The position numbers were made by a program, and so were the translations under genes. DNA of 64,000 bases, taken from Ricordea florida (taxonomy: Eukaryota > Cnidaria > Anthozoa > Corallimorpharia > Ricordeidae). The stretch spans positions 11,499,605 through 11,563,604 of the forward strand of contig OX453280.1 in NCBI GenBank assembly GCA_949710005.1. Direction: 5' to 3'. Each line of letters opens with the position of its first letter. Position 1 is the stretch's first letter. The notes under the pieces are model-generated. The model saw only the letters and a program-made list of their open reading frames with translations. It did not search any database and had not been told where the DNA came from. Positions 10,174 to 19,575 of the stretch are shown here, one piece after another.

Positions 10174-10443
10174 ATGTCAGAAGAGTTGGAGCAAATTACG
10201 AAGGAGCCTAAAACAGACAAGGAAGAAAAGAAAAAAGATCCTAAAAAGGTAGAGGCTGGTAGAAGATTACAAGAATACAATAGACGAGCTAGAGAAGCGT
10301 TAAAGCGATAAGCGGAAACTCAACCAAGTCCACGAGTGTTAGATATTAGTTTCACCACCACGGTTTCCCTCATAGCCGTAGTTTTAACAGCCTTAGATAT
10401 ATTTTTGCAATATTTCTATAAACCCAAACCTGAGATTCCATGA
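10174..10443 (+). pseudogene. Small basic protein with C-terminal membrane segment, in-frame stop
   Basis: ATG at 10174 opens a lysine/glutamate-rich 45-codon segment (MSEELEQITKEP...), closed by an in-frame TAA at 10309-10311. The same frame continues for 43 codons with a clear membrane helix, SLIAVVLTALDIFLQYF, and ends at TGA 10441. The uninterrupted frame on both sides of the stop argues for one type II/tail-anchored small protein that acquired a nonsense change. No family was recognised. Confidence 0.5.
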
Positions 10444-10459
10444 TTGAAAAGGCTATAGG

Positions 10460-10702
10460 ATGTCAGGAGAGCAAAACAAGCTCGTCAAAACCGTGATGGA
10501 TGCCTCCGTGTTGGTAGGATTATCTGCTGGTGTTGGTTATGTCGGTAAAAAGTTATTGAAGGAAAGTTTTCTCAGTTATCCTAGTAGTAGTATTATCAAT
10601 TACGTGAAATGGGTCGCGGTTTTAGCTGGAAGTATGGCTTTAAAAGAGTATCTGGAAACTCAAAAGATTCTACTTAAAAGCACCTCATTAGGTAAACTAT
10701 AG
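10460..10702 (+). CDS. Small membrane protein, 80 aa
   Basis: Intact short ORF with two hydrophobic stretches (SVLVGLSAGVGYVGKKLL and YVKWVAVLAGSMAL) and a basic tail. It lies 16 bases after the previous ORF, and its stop at 10700-10702 is directly followed by the ATG of the next gene at 10703. It is probably a membrane or virion-associated protein of the element; the function is not known. Confidence 0.5.
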   Translation: MSGEQNKLVKTVMDASVLVGLSAGVGYVGKKLLKESFLSYPSSSIINYVKWVAVLAGSMALKEYLETQKILLKSTSLGKL

Positions 10703-11479
10703 ATGGCTTCTATAGCGATCATGATTGGTGGAGCGATTTTAAATGCGACTGCGTTTGTGGGTGGCAATTATCTAGCAAAATATTTATCCGGGAATAACGT
10801 GCACGAGGAACGTAAAAGACACGATAAAGCGGTGGAACAATATCAAAAAGATCATACAGCCTACCTAGAAAAGTGACAGAATTTAATGGATTGGTACGAG
10901 CAGCAAAAAGACAATGAATACCGAGCTGAACAAAACATGTCAGATACGGATAAAGCGTTGCAGTTATAAAGTCAAACGCACCCGGATTATAGTTTACGTG
11001 AACCACAATTGTCGGATTATTATAGACCGAGTTCTCATCAAAAAGCGGGAGAATTAGTGTACGTGGGTGGCTGCATGTTAGCGGATGAGAGCGTGGTGAG
11101 AGGGTTTGATCGAGTGATACCCACCATGAGAGAAGCCCTGGGACCGACGGCGAATGAAGATCAAAATTAACGTGAAATCCAAAAACGGGAATCGAAACGG
11201 TCGGAATTACGGCAAGAAAAAATGCGTTTACTTATTAATGTTATAGATATAGGACGATATGTAACAGAAGGTAAACTAAGTCAAGAATTAATTAGAAGGC
11301 GCGCAGTACGTGATCGAGAACTACCAGTAGAACAGTCCTCTGGGGATATAGAAGATCGACCATTAACACCAGAAGAGAGAAATGCTGTAAAAATTTGGAC
11401 TGAGATATCGAGGAACAAAGCAATCAGATCGATGATCTGGAACGTGAAAACGAGGAGACAAGAGATCGAATGTCATTGA
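10703..11479 (+). pseudogene. Element gene(s) in one frame with three in-frame stops
   Basis: A single frame runs from ATG 10703 (hydrophobic N-terminus MASIAIMIGGAILNATAFVG) to TGA 11477-11479. It is interrupted by stops at 10874 (TGA), 10967 (TAA) and 11168 (TAA), with no frameshift. The middle is rich in Gln, Glu and Lys (coiled-coil-like). The last 86 codons (11222-11479) are open and hold LTPEERNAVKIWTEI. It may be one long gene or two consecutive ones. All three stops could arise by C-to-T change from CGA or CAA. The gene begins flush with the stop of its predecessor. Confidence 0.45.
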
Positions 11480-11793
11480 GAGACCCAGTCAAACGTATCT
11501 AAGAAGTATGCTTACGTGCATTTTTCATACTCAGTAGTATTGGGGTGGTCATTGGGGTGGTGGTGAGTAATATAAAATCCGGGTTATCTAGAGTTGCGAA
11601 AGGCATTGGGGAAGGTCTGAAAGCACTCGGAAAAAAGATCGGTGAAGTGCTGCATAGATTAATCAGTGCTATTGCTAGTTTTCTGTCTAGAACGACCGGT
11701 GAAGTGTTGGAATTTTTGGCAAGTAACGAGTGGTAACTCATCGTTGCTTTAGTCGTATTTGCTGTGGGGGAATTTAAACGTAAGAATAAATGA
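11470..11793 (+). pseudogene. Small hydrophobic/amphipathic protein gene with in-frame stops
   Basis: ATG at 11470 overlaps the end of the previous frame by 10 bases. The frame runs to TGA 11791 with TAA stops at 11500 and 11737. It contains an N-terminal membrane segment (FFILSSIGVVIGVVV), an amphipathic Gly/Lys stretch (VAKGIGEGLKALGKKIGEVL) and a second membrane segment (LIVALVVFAVGEF) after the last stop. The Gly/Lys helix recalls membrane-active virion peptides, but no homologue was recognised. Confidence 0.45.
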
Positions 11794-11847
11794 TATTTTG
11801 AAACGTTCTTCCTTGGATGATTAGATGCCGGAAGGGAAAGGAGTGAG

Positions 11848-12363
11848 GTGAATTTCAGACTGAAGCAAGCACGACAGATATTGCAACATCTTGAAAGTGA
11901 AAACGAGCATTATAAGAGTGCAAGAGAAAAATGTAAGACAATGAGAAAATTAGCGGTAGGATCCACTGCGAATATTTCCATTCTATTATCCGTGACTGGA
12001 CTATTCTTATCGTTAACCGGTTTTGATGCTGCCGTGGGAGGACCCATAGGTGCCGTGGGTGGATTGTTCGGAGAGATGTGTGCGACCTGTGGTGTTAAAT
12101 TTTCCAGGAAAATAGCAAAACACGATAGAATCACACAATTGGCTAGATCCAAGGTGAATCTCATCGAGGATTTAATCTCTAGAGCTCTCAACGACGACAC
12201 GATCACGGAAGAGGAATTTACGCGGATATTGGTGGAAGAAGGGCAATACAGCAAGATGAAACGGGGTATTCCAGATCATAATGCCATTGATATGGGTGAA
12301 ATTAAAACCGGTGTGTGGAAAGAGATGGTGAGAGAAATACCGAAGGATGTTAAAAAGATCTAA
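11848..12363 (+). CDS. Glycine-rich membrane protein of the virus-like element, 171 aa
   Basis: The longest intact ORF of the small-gene run. It has an N-terminal helical region (RQILQHLESENEHY), a central hydrophobic glycine-rich segment at about residues 42-85 (ISILLSVTGLFLSLTG, GGPIGAVGGLFGEM), then a helical tail with LIEDLISRALNDDTITEEEF. The first codon in the open frame is GTG; an ATG at 11825 is out of frame, so the true start may have been lost. Similar hydrophobic-core proteins recur in cnidarian Maverick-like elements. The role is unknown; membrane insertion is likely. Confidence 0.55.
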   Translation: MNFRLKQARQILQHLESENEHYKSAREKCKTMRKLAVGSTANISILLSVTGLFLSLTGFDAAVGGPIGAVGGLFGEMCATCGVKFSRKIAKHDRITQLARSKVNLIEDLISRALNDDTITEEEFTRILVEEGQYSKMKRGIPDHNAIDMGEIKTGVWKEMVREIPKDVKKI

Positions 12364-12529
12364 CTTTAGACGATTAAGATGAAACTATGGAATGATTTCA
12401 TTAAAAAATATCCTGTGTGGTGACTGTAGGTCCAGTCAATTACATTAGATGGCATGAAGGTAAAAATAACCATTATGTTATTAGTAATGTACATCCGACT
12501 CCAGATCACAAGTATTGTGGGGATAGTTT

Positions 12530-12700
12530 CTAAAGAAACTGGTGCTGCGTCGGTGGGAAATTGAAACACAAGAAATTGGATAAATCAAACGAGTTGATTA
12601 AGTAAGTTATACCACCGTAAGGTGAATGGGAGGTGCTGACGTTTCGAGCGTTAGCCCTTCGTCGGAGCGACTCCAGATCAGTTGAAAAAAAAAATTTAGT
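12530..12700 (-). repeat. PLE terminal (pLTR) remnant with degenerate hammerhead ribozyme motif
   Basis: Read on the minus strand, the segment near 12634-12671 is CGACGAAGGGCTAACGCTC followed by GAAACGTCAGC. This fits a minimal hammerhead core: CUGANGA, stem II GGGC/GCUC with loop UAAC, GAAA, then the GUC cleavage triplet. Position U4 of the core is C here (CCGACGA), so activity is doubtful. The flanking CACCTTACGGTGG and TTAATCAACTCGTTTGAT resemble termini of Penelope-like elements, in which hammerhead motifs are known. No RT sequence is attached. Confidence 0.55.
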
Positions 12701-12706
12701 CCAGAA

Positions 12707-14165
12707 TTGAAATCCCAATTAAATGTGGATCTGGGCCTCGTTGAATCACGCTCCAGAAGAAATCTATCAGAAGAGGAGGAGCAAAAACCAGATAAGACGT
12801 CTGACTTACTGTTGGAATTTTGGAGGCGTTATCCCAAGACATATATGACCAAGTTAAAGTTCTTGAATGATGATTATGGCAGAAGCGTCTATTGGACCTA
12901 TAATCGGCTGACTGTGATAAGTAGGGATAATGTATCGGGGAAAACATGGACAGAGGATTTAAACCGCGACATGCGACGGAAATTGGATAAAGATCTGGGG
13001 ATTGTTTCCACGAGAAAGGGAAGTTTCCCAGTTAGTTTGCAATTGATGGACAAACAATACCCTGTTCCTGCTGTCCGTTTTTAGGCTGGGGAGCCGATCT
13101 GACGGAATTATTAACCAAGTTAGATATCTATGTACCCTCGAATCAAAGATTTACGGTGGAGATGAGGAATTTGTTCAAGTCCCAAGTGGCATCTTTTACA
13201 TCAGCAAAACAAACCAACACGTGGTTAAACGGTCCGGACTTTAATTATTAGCCTCAACAGTTAAATTTTGCGGTGTGGTGTGCCACATCTGGTTGTGGAG
13301 TGAGCCCCTTTAAAAGTATGGATTATACAAAGGTGAACAATAGTTTTATGAAATTCCATATTTACTTTACCATTTGAAGAATTCAGTTTACCGGATAACG
13401 CCGATTTTAGATGGAAAGGTGGAAGAAATCATGGATTGGGAGATATCTTTATCCATTATCCAGGTAGTGGGGCTGGTAGTGGAGAAAAAAATTTGCGTGT
13501 TGTTCGAGGGTACTACACTAATGGAATACGTGGCCTGCAGGTATAAATAAATTTTCGGATGAGGGAGCCAAAGAAGGAGATTATACCCTCATTAGTTTTA
13601 TCCGTATTCTTGGTTTGTTCCGACGAATGGAGAAGGGTTTAAACAAGGGCTTTGTCTATTGCGTGTTGGGATCCCAAGTGAGTATAGGAACCGGTGGTGG
13701 CGCGGTAGAGACACAACAACAATTCATTATTTTGTTTGATTCAAGTGTGATTGAGAATGACATTTCAAAATCCATTCAACGCTATCAGTTAGCCGTCCAC
13801 GATTGGATCTAGTGGTTGCACGAGGAGTCTGGTTAATGTCAAGTCAGCTCATTATCAATACACAAAGTGTCGTGGGGTATAACTACGAATTCATGAAGGC
13901 GACGAGTTATATGACATTTGGATCGAATGATTCGGTGAATCCGAAAACAAAAGAGGTGGGTATTCGACATAATTTGGGCATTAGTAAAGTCAGTCTACCT
14001 CATACGATTCAAGATCCAGTGGTGGAGGTCAAATCAAAACCATCTATCGTTAAAGATCCAATAACAACAACTCGTTCAACGACTAGTACGAATACACTGC
14101 ACAAGATGAATCTGATCGCCGTTATCATTGCGGTCGGGGGTTTAGAGTGGTTCTTATTTAAATAA
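12707..14165 (+). pseudogene. Virus-like element protein with C-terminal membrane anchor (decayed)
   Basis: Fragments in several plus frames: 12707-13084 (125 codons, unrecognised N-terminal part, RDNVSGKTWTEDL), about 13090-13320 (YVPSNQRFTVEM, FAVWCATSGCGVS), about 13380-13600 (DFRWKGGRNHGLGDIFI), 13615-13812 (YCVLGSQVSIGTGGGAVETQ) and 13803-14165 (GVWLMSSQLIINTQSVVGYN, C-terminal membrane helix LIAVIIAVGGLEWFLFK). From about 13380 on it is a homologue of the intact minus-strand ORF at 28850-29866, which defines the proper order. At least four breaks are visible. The conserved membrane anchor and company of packaging genes suggest a virion protein; the exact role is unknown. Confidence 0.62.
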
Positions 14166-15289
14166 ATTCGATCATTTGTAGGTAGTCATGACAATATGAT
14201 GGGTTCAGAGGATCGTTCTACCAAACCGTCCATCCTGGTAAGATATACGAAAGAGTTTACCTTCATAATGCCGGAGATAAAAGTCTGGGTTGTCGAAGTT
14301 TGATCATTCTCAACGGCCCGCATAGTCTATGTTTGTCTGGTGAATATCAAGCGGAAAGACTATAAGACATACTGATTACATATATTCAAAATTGTGTGTT
14401 ATGTATACGATGTGACAATACAGAGACGGTGACATTTGAACACTTGGTTTAAGTTTTTGTCCTATGGTTTGGAGTATGTTGTTGTTGATAAGCGGAAAAA
14501 TTGATCCGGGATTGGTTCATAAGTGGTATAAATGCATTATAGGTGTCAGTCATGTATAGACCATCTGTTTGATAGTAGGTGATACCTCTTCTTTTGAAGC
14601 TTCGCATGCCTGATTGGAATGGTCTGTTTGATTTGGTCTTCTTCTGTTTGGGGTGTGTCCCAATACTGTGAACGGTTTCTATCTGGTTTGGAATGAGGTT
14701 TACATCTTCATCCTCCTGGTTAGTACCTTTGGTTGTGTCTTCTCTGTTTGGGTCGTAGGTAGATGCTTCTTATTGTGAAGCTTCCAGTGGTTAGGGCTTA
14801 GGTTTTAATCTTCACCCTCCTGGTAAGTCCTTTTGTTGTGTCTTCTGCCCGAGTCACCTCTGTCTGAAGGGTCCACTATTGTAGTCTTCGTTCAAACTTG
14901 TTCTTGTAGGGGTCTTGCTTCCTTTATACCTAACTATTCATGAGTGGCCATGGGATTGTGCTGCAATACGTAGTAGAGCGGTTGTTGCATTCAGATTCTG
15001 TGGTTTCTTTGCTGTTTCAATGCACAACCCAAACCATGTTGAATTCGTCGGGAGTTCTATGAAAGTTGGTTTAGTGATTTTTGTAGATGTGGATGCTGTG
15101 GATTATCGTTCAAGTCGTACTTCTTTATATCCTTTCAAATGCAAGTTCAAATTGACTCTGTGAACTGATGTGGAACTGGTTGTGATACCTCGATGGTTCT
15201 GGCACATGATGTAGAGTTTGATGATGTTTGGCGCAGGGATGTTGTTGGTTTCGTGACTTAACAAAATCGATGATGGGTGTATATATATC
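14166..15289. other. No supported gene; imperfect direct repeats
   Basis: About 1.1 kb without a supported ORF. Two related blocks (about 14700-14760 and 14805-14860, each with CTTCA.CCTCCTGGT followed by TTGTGTCTTCT) form an imperfect direct repeat rich in T and G. It is probably the decayed 3' flank of the virus-like element. Confidence 0.4.
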
Positions 15290-15457
15290 ATGTTTATTTG
15301 GTGTAGTAAAGAGAAAAAGAAAACAGAATGTGTTCCTGGTAGTGAAGAATGTGGTTGGAAAGTAAGAGATAATAGCTTTTATATGAAAGGGGTTTGTATC
15401 CATTGTGGTGAAGCCAAAACTTTTATTTATCATCAAGTCACCATACCGAAATGGTAA
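15290..15457 (+). CDS. Possible 55-aa cysteine-rich (zinc-ribbon-like) protein
   Basis: Short ORF starting at ATG 15290 and ending with TAA 15455. It carries five cysteines, the last pair as GVCIHCGEAKTF (CxxC) after ECVPGSEECGWK, which could bind zinc. AT-rich codons resemble those of the virus-like genes to the left. No family was recognised, and an ORF of this length can occur by chance. Confidence 0.3.
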   Translation: MFIWCSKEKKKTECVPGSEECGWKVRDNSFYMKGVCIHCGEAKTFIYHQVTIPKW

Positions 15458-17654
15458 AGACGGTTTTGATTCCGTTAATCATTGTTGTATAGTGCCTGTC
15501 GATTCTGGTGATAGCTGGATTTTAATTTATTTTCCGCTGCGCCAGGGTCGGTAGGGATGTTGTTGGTTTCGTGACGCTGATGTAAATTTTGGTTTAGCTG
15601 GTTTCAATTTTCGTGACGTTGATATAAAGTTGGTGCGGATTTTGGTGATATCTGGATAAAAATTGATGGAAAATTAATTTATTTTCGGCTGCGCTAGGGT
15701 TGGCGTCTATACACTACTGAATCTCAGTATCCTTTAAAGTCTTTACGAGCTCCTTTTTAAAGAAGGCAACCTATTATTTGCCGTGTCTCTTTTAAGCACT
15801 GTTTAACATCGTTGTTGTTCTTCGTGACAAAGCCTGTATATCACCAATATCTGTAAACAGTTGTTATACCCCTGGCAACATGAGGGACAGAGAGGGACAT
15901 TCAGGGCGTCGGCTGGAATATCAAAATTTCAGTAAAATTAATATGGAAACGGAAGTACGTCAGTTTCCGAGTGGTATGGCCCGCAAGATTCCACTGCAAG
16001 CAAATCCTTATAGCCATCTGTATTTAATGGCCGCTGGCAGCTCTTAAATATGAATGAGTTTCTCTAATTATGAATTATTAAGGCGGAATTGACAAACAAG
16101 AGTCCTACTCGGTACGCCGAGTATTACGATGAGACATACGAATTCCTCGGAAAACAGACTTCCGTGTCCACAAAATAACTTTTCGGAAGTTTTCATATCC
16201 CGAGGGCTCTTCTGGGAGTGTCCCTCTCAATCCCTTATGCTCTCTAACTGTGTCGTAAATGTCTTACATATTAGGTGGGGCCGTCATATTTTCGTTACCC
16301 ATGTTATCTTAACCGAATGTAAATTCACAGGGAGAGCATGTTTCCTGGCATCTGAAGCTTCTCGTTAACTTTTTACTCGGGCGTCTTCCAAAGAAATGCC
16401 TGAGATATAAATTCGGATTTGTTCTTTTTTTTTCTGCGGTCGGTCACAAATCGCCCTAGAGTTTACAGCACATGCGTGTTCATTATGCGCACACGCATAA
16501 GGAGTCATAAGAACACATGGTCAAGATCATTTCCGAAGCGTTAAGTTCTTTGGTGGCCTCTATGAATACTTCGATTTGGGATGCGCTCTAATATAACGAC
16601 TTACAAACGCACACGCCGTTTTCGATAGATCCGGCCACCTTAATAGATGTAGAGCGTTTTCGGAACGGGTCGGTTCAGGTTTTGGACACAAATAACTCGT
16701 GAATACAATCCCGTACCTCGCACTTTCTATGGCGTAAACTATATTTATCAAAACTGCACTAAAAATGTATGACACAGATAATATATACTTTGTTCTTTAA
16801 GCGTGAAATCGAAAATCCTACGTTTACAAAGCTTGAATTCGGATTGCACTGCGTACCGCGAACCGCGTAGCCAGCTTTTAGAAGACATGCAAGTCTTGAA
16901 TTTATTTTGCACAGCGTATAGCGTAGCCATGGCTTTCAGTAACATGGTCAAAATGTCACGTTAGGGTATTCTGCAGCTACCGAAGATCTCTTCAAAGAAT
17001 AAATAAGATAAAATATCGAGCTACCAGGTAGAGTTCTCAATCATGTCACGCAATGCTTCCGCTTCGAGGTCAATCATGGTAACTCGCAAACAAAAACTTC
17101 TGCTGATAAAATACCAGTACCGGTAATAAATCATTTTATCGGCTAGGAAAAACTCCCAAATAATGCCATAGATCAACAATGCATAAAATACTAGCATGAT
17201 GAAGTGTTATTAAACGATTTTCTTGACAAACGAAAAGAATTTCGAGATGTGTCCTCGACGACGGTTGGACATCAACTGAGAGAGGTTCAATTTGCACTCA
17301 AGAAACAAAACAGAGGAATTCCTGTCTAGTGAGACAGTTTTCATTAATCCCTGAATACATGTTTAGAATCGAAGAAGCCGCAAGTTTTGAGGAAGTACAA
17401 ACTACGCTTTCATTTGCTAAGTTCCAAAGATGACTAGCGTTTCTAAAGAAAGGAAGCCGGAGTTCACGCAGATATGCGTCAAGTTAAATTTGTTCCCGGA
17501 CTGAATATCATCATGTAATGGAAATTAAAATTTAGCATTTTAACGCGTGCTAAAATTCTCTATGTAATTAAGATTTTACTGGAACCATGAAAGAAATGAT
17601 CTTTTGCCAAAGAAAATAGAATTGTCATTTCAGCATCAGGTTTGTAGTAAGTTT
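15458..17654. other. No supported gene
   Basis: About 2.2 kb with only short ORFs. A direct repeat is visible: about 15508-15555 (GGATTTTAATTTATTTTCCG CTGCGCCAGGG) recurs at about 15650-15700. No coding, RNA gene or complete transposon was identified. Confidence 0.4.
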
Positions 17655-17739
17655 TTAACGTTGGCGATCTATGTTTACAGATTCAGCTGCCAAGGGAATA
17701 CCGGCTGCCATGGAAATACCAGGTCCCAGGAAGCTAAGG

Positions 17740-17945
17740 TAGGTATATAGATACAGGGTGTGTTTCTTTACTAACATCCAAATCCGGATATTTCGTTTCT
17801 TTACTAAAATCCAAAACGGATTATTTATCCAAATGACCCACTTTCGTTGTGGATCATTTGGATCATATCCAAAACCGGATACTATGGATAAATAATCCAA
17901 AGCGTTTCTATTCTCTGGATCCGAAGAGGGTGTATACACCCCAGC
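17740..17945. repeat. Small hairpin-rich repeat (possible MITE)
   Basis: A 200-base stretch packed with TCCAAA/TTTGGA and ATCCG/CGGAT motifs in both orientations. ATCCAAATGACCCAC pairs with GTGGATCATTTGGAT across a 6-base loop near 17835-17870, and GGATTATTTATCC near 17820 pairs with GGATAAATAATCC near 17884. The ends (GGTGTG... and ...TACACC) are loosely inverted. A non-autonomous DNA transposon is plausible; no target duplication was confirmed. Confidence 0.4.
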
Positions 17946-18240
17946 GGTAACTCGAAAGAAACGAGGACCTTACATGACTTTTACATGACGCTCAGAGTGT
18001 TTTTCCGCCATTTTGGCTTTTACGCCATAAATCCAATCGAGGAAGGTAATAAAATTTGTTTTAAAAACTACCGGTTTTATTCACCAGTTTTCAGGTAAAA
18101 GGTATCATTTCCTTCAACTTTCTGCCAGTCCTTTCCCCACCACCATTCTTGTGGAACTGAAAACAAAGTTAAACCACCGCTGTTGTGCTGTAAATGACCT
18201 GTTTCTTTAAAGGGGGTAAGCAGCCAATTTTGCAAAGGGT

Positions 18241-18481
18241 ATGCTGGCACCTCATCCTGTGGGAAATATCAATGCCAATCTACTGCGAGTGGTGCCGACC
18301 ATTTTAAAAGAACCCATGGTGAATCAAGATTTTGTGAATCCTATGTATTTTGACTTGTCCCAAACACATTTGCTACCATCAGCATCCTTATAACGGATGA
18401 CACGGGTCAAGAGATACCATTTGCAGACTCTGTTGTCCAGGTAACGTTACACTTCAAGAGAAGCCGAATACCGCATTGAAT
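18241..18481 (+). pseudogene. C-terminal remnant of a structural-type virus-like gene
   Basis: An open plus frame from about 18241 with KEPMVNQDFVNPMYFDLSQ, then a one-base frameshift near 18372, then ILITDDTGQEIPFADSVVQ and VTLHFKR to a TGA just before 18483. The beta-rich ending occurs at the C-terminus of proteins in cnidarian Maverick-like elements. It abuts the pVI/core-like gene within 2 bases, the spacing expected of a virus gene cluster. Assignment is tentative. Confidence 0.42.
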
Positions 18482-18482
18482 A

Positions 18483-19108
18483 ATGCATGCTCCACCTTAC
18501 GTCATTCCCATGAGACAAGTAGGAGAATCCATTACTGTGTTTAGAGGCGCGGCTGTACCACATATTGTTCAGCGAGGAGGAGGCATAGGCGCATTTTTGG
18601 GACCTTTGTTTCGTGCTGGACTCAGAACAGCAGTACCCCTTGCCAAAAGAGCAGCCAAATCCATTGCTAGATCATTATTTAGAAAAGGTGCTTGGGCTCT
18701 CGGAGGTGTGGCCAACGTGTCGCAGGAAGGAGGAGGAGAGCTCCCAAACGAAGAGGTCCAAGTCTACTAGCTCAAGCAGTTCAAGGAGCCACAGAAAATT
18801 GGAAAGAAAATTTATTGAGAGCTCCACCCAGTAAAAGAAGAAGACCAGCCTCAAGAAGAACTGTGGGAACAAGAAGAGGAGCAGCAGCAGTAGCAGCAGA
18901 AGCACCCGCCAGAAGAACGGTGGGAGTCAATCCAGGAGGTGTGAGAAAAAAGAGAAAGAGACAGAGGATCGTCATGGCCAGACAGAGAGTGATACAAACA
19001 GGAGGAAGATACGCGAAAGGATCAGCCCAAGCCAAACGATTTATGCGCAAATTAAGAGCCATGCGTCACAAAACGCGTTCTCCAAGAAAAAGGGACATTT
19101 TTGGATAA
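18483..19108 (+). pseudogene. pVI/core-like basic protein of a Maverick-like element, frameshifted
   Basis: The first frame (18483-18770) has a glycine-rich amphipathic N-terminal part, GGGIGAFLGPLFRAGLRTAV, followed by Lys/Arg helices. Another frame (18692-19108) continues with a strongly basic Arg/Lys/Ala-rich tail (RRRRAPKRRG, RKKRKRQR) ending KRDIFG. The frames overlap, and I read them as one gene with a frameshift near 18700. The layout of a membrane-active amphipathic helix plus a DNA-binding basic tail resembles adenovirus-type minor core and pVI proteins, and it stands directly before the F54H12.2-like gene as in other elements. The function is inferred. Confidence 0.58.
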
Positions 19109-19119
19109 ATTGATTTTCA

Positions 19120-19575
19120 GTGGTGAAACACTCTCATTCGGAGCTAGGAAACGACAAGGATAACATCATGATGGAATTGGAGCAAGCTCCCAAACATTAT
19201 GCCTCAGAGCATGGTGGAAATACTGCTTTGGAATTATTTAAATTACCTCCCACGGATACAAGTGTCCTGAGTGGACGTTGGCAATCGTATCACCCGGAAT
19301 CAAGAATTCAACGTGGCAGTCCCATTGAATTCAACATTGAAACCACCCATGACTACATTGATCTATCCAAGTGTTATTTAAAGGTCAAGCTCAAAGTCAC
19401 CAAAGCCAATGGGGATGATTTGGATGACAAGAAATGCATTCCGATCAACAATTTCATGGACAGCATCATCAAACAGATGTCCATCAAGCTCAACAATACC
19501 TTGGTCACTCAGCAAAATGACACTTATGCTTACAAAGCGTACATTGAAAATCTGTTGAGTTACGACCCAGCTTAG
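19120..19575 (+). pseudogene. F54H12.2-like virus-element protein, N-terminal part only
   Basis: 151-codon frame with the family's signature blocks: ALELFKLPPTDTSVLSGRWQ, SPIEFNIETTHDYIDLSKCY, INNFMDSIIKQMSIKLN and YAYKAYIENLLSYDPA, then TAG. Family members run several hundred residues, so this copy is cut to about a third. The sequence after 19575 has no continuation of the family and looks repetitive. F54H12.2-like proteins are widespread in invertebrate Maverick/adinto-like elements and are probably capsid components. It starts 11 bases after the pVI/core-like gene. Confidence 0.72.

Noticed and set aside
10703..11793. Recoding of stop codons (an alternative genetic code) in the small-gene array
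   Set aside because: All three stop codons occur, neighbouring genes also have frameshifts, and the same element has lost P-loop residues; ordinary decay explains it.
18675..19062. Minus-strand ORFs rich in Leu and Ala opposite the pVI/core-like gene
   Set aside because: They are antisense shadows of Arg/Lys/Ala-rich coding sequence.
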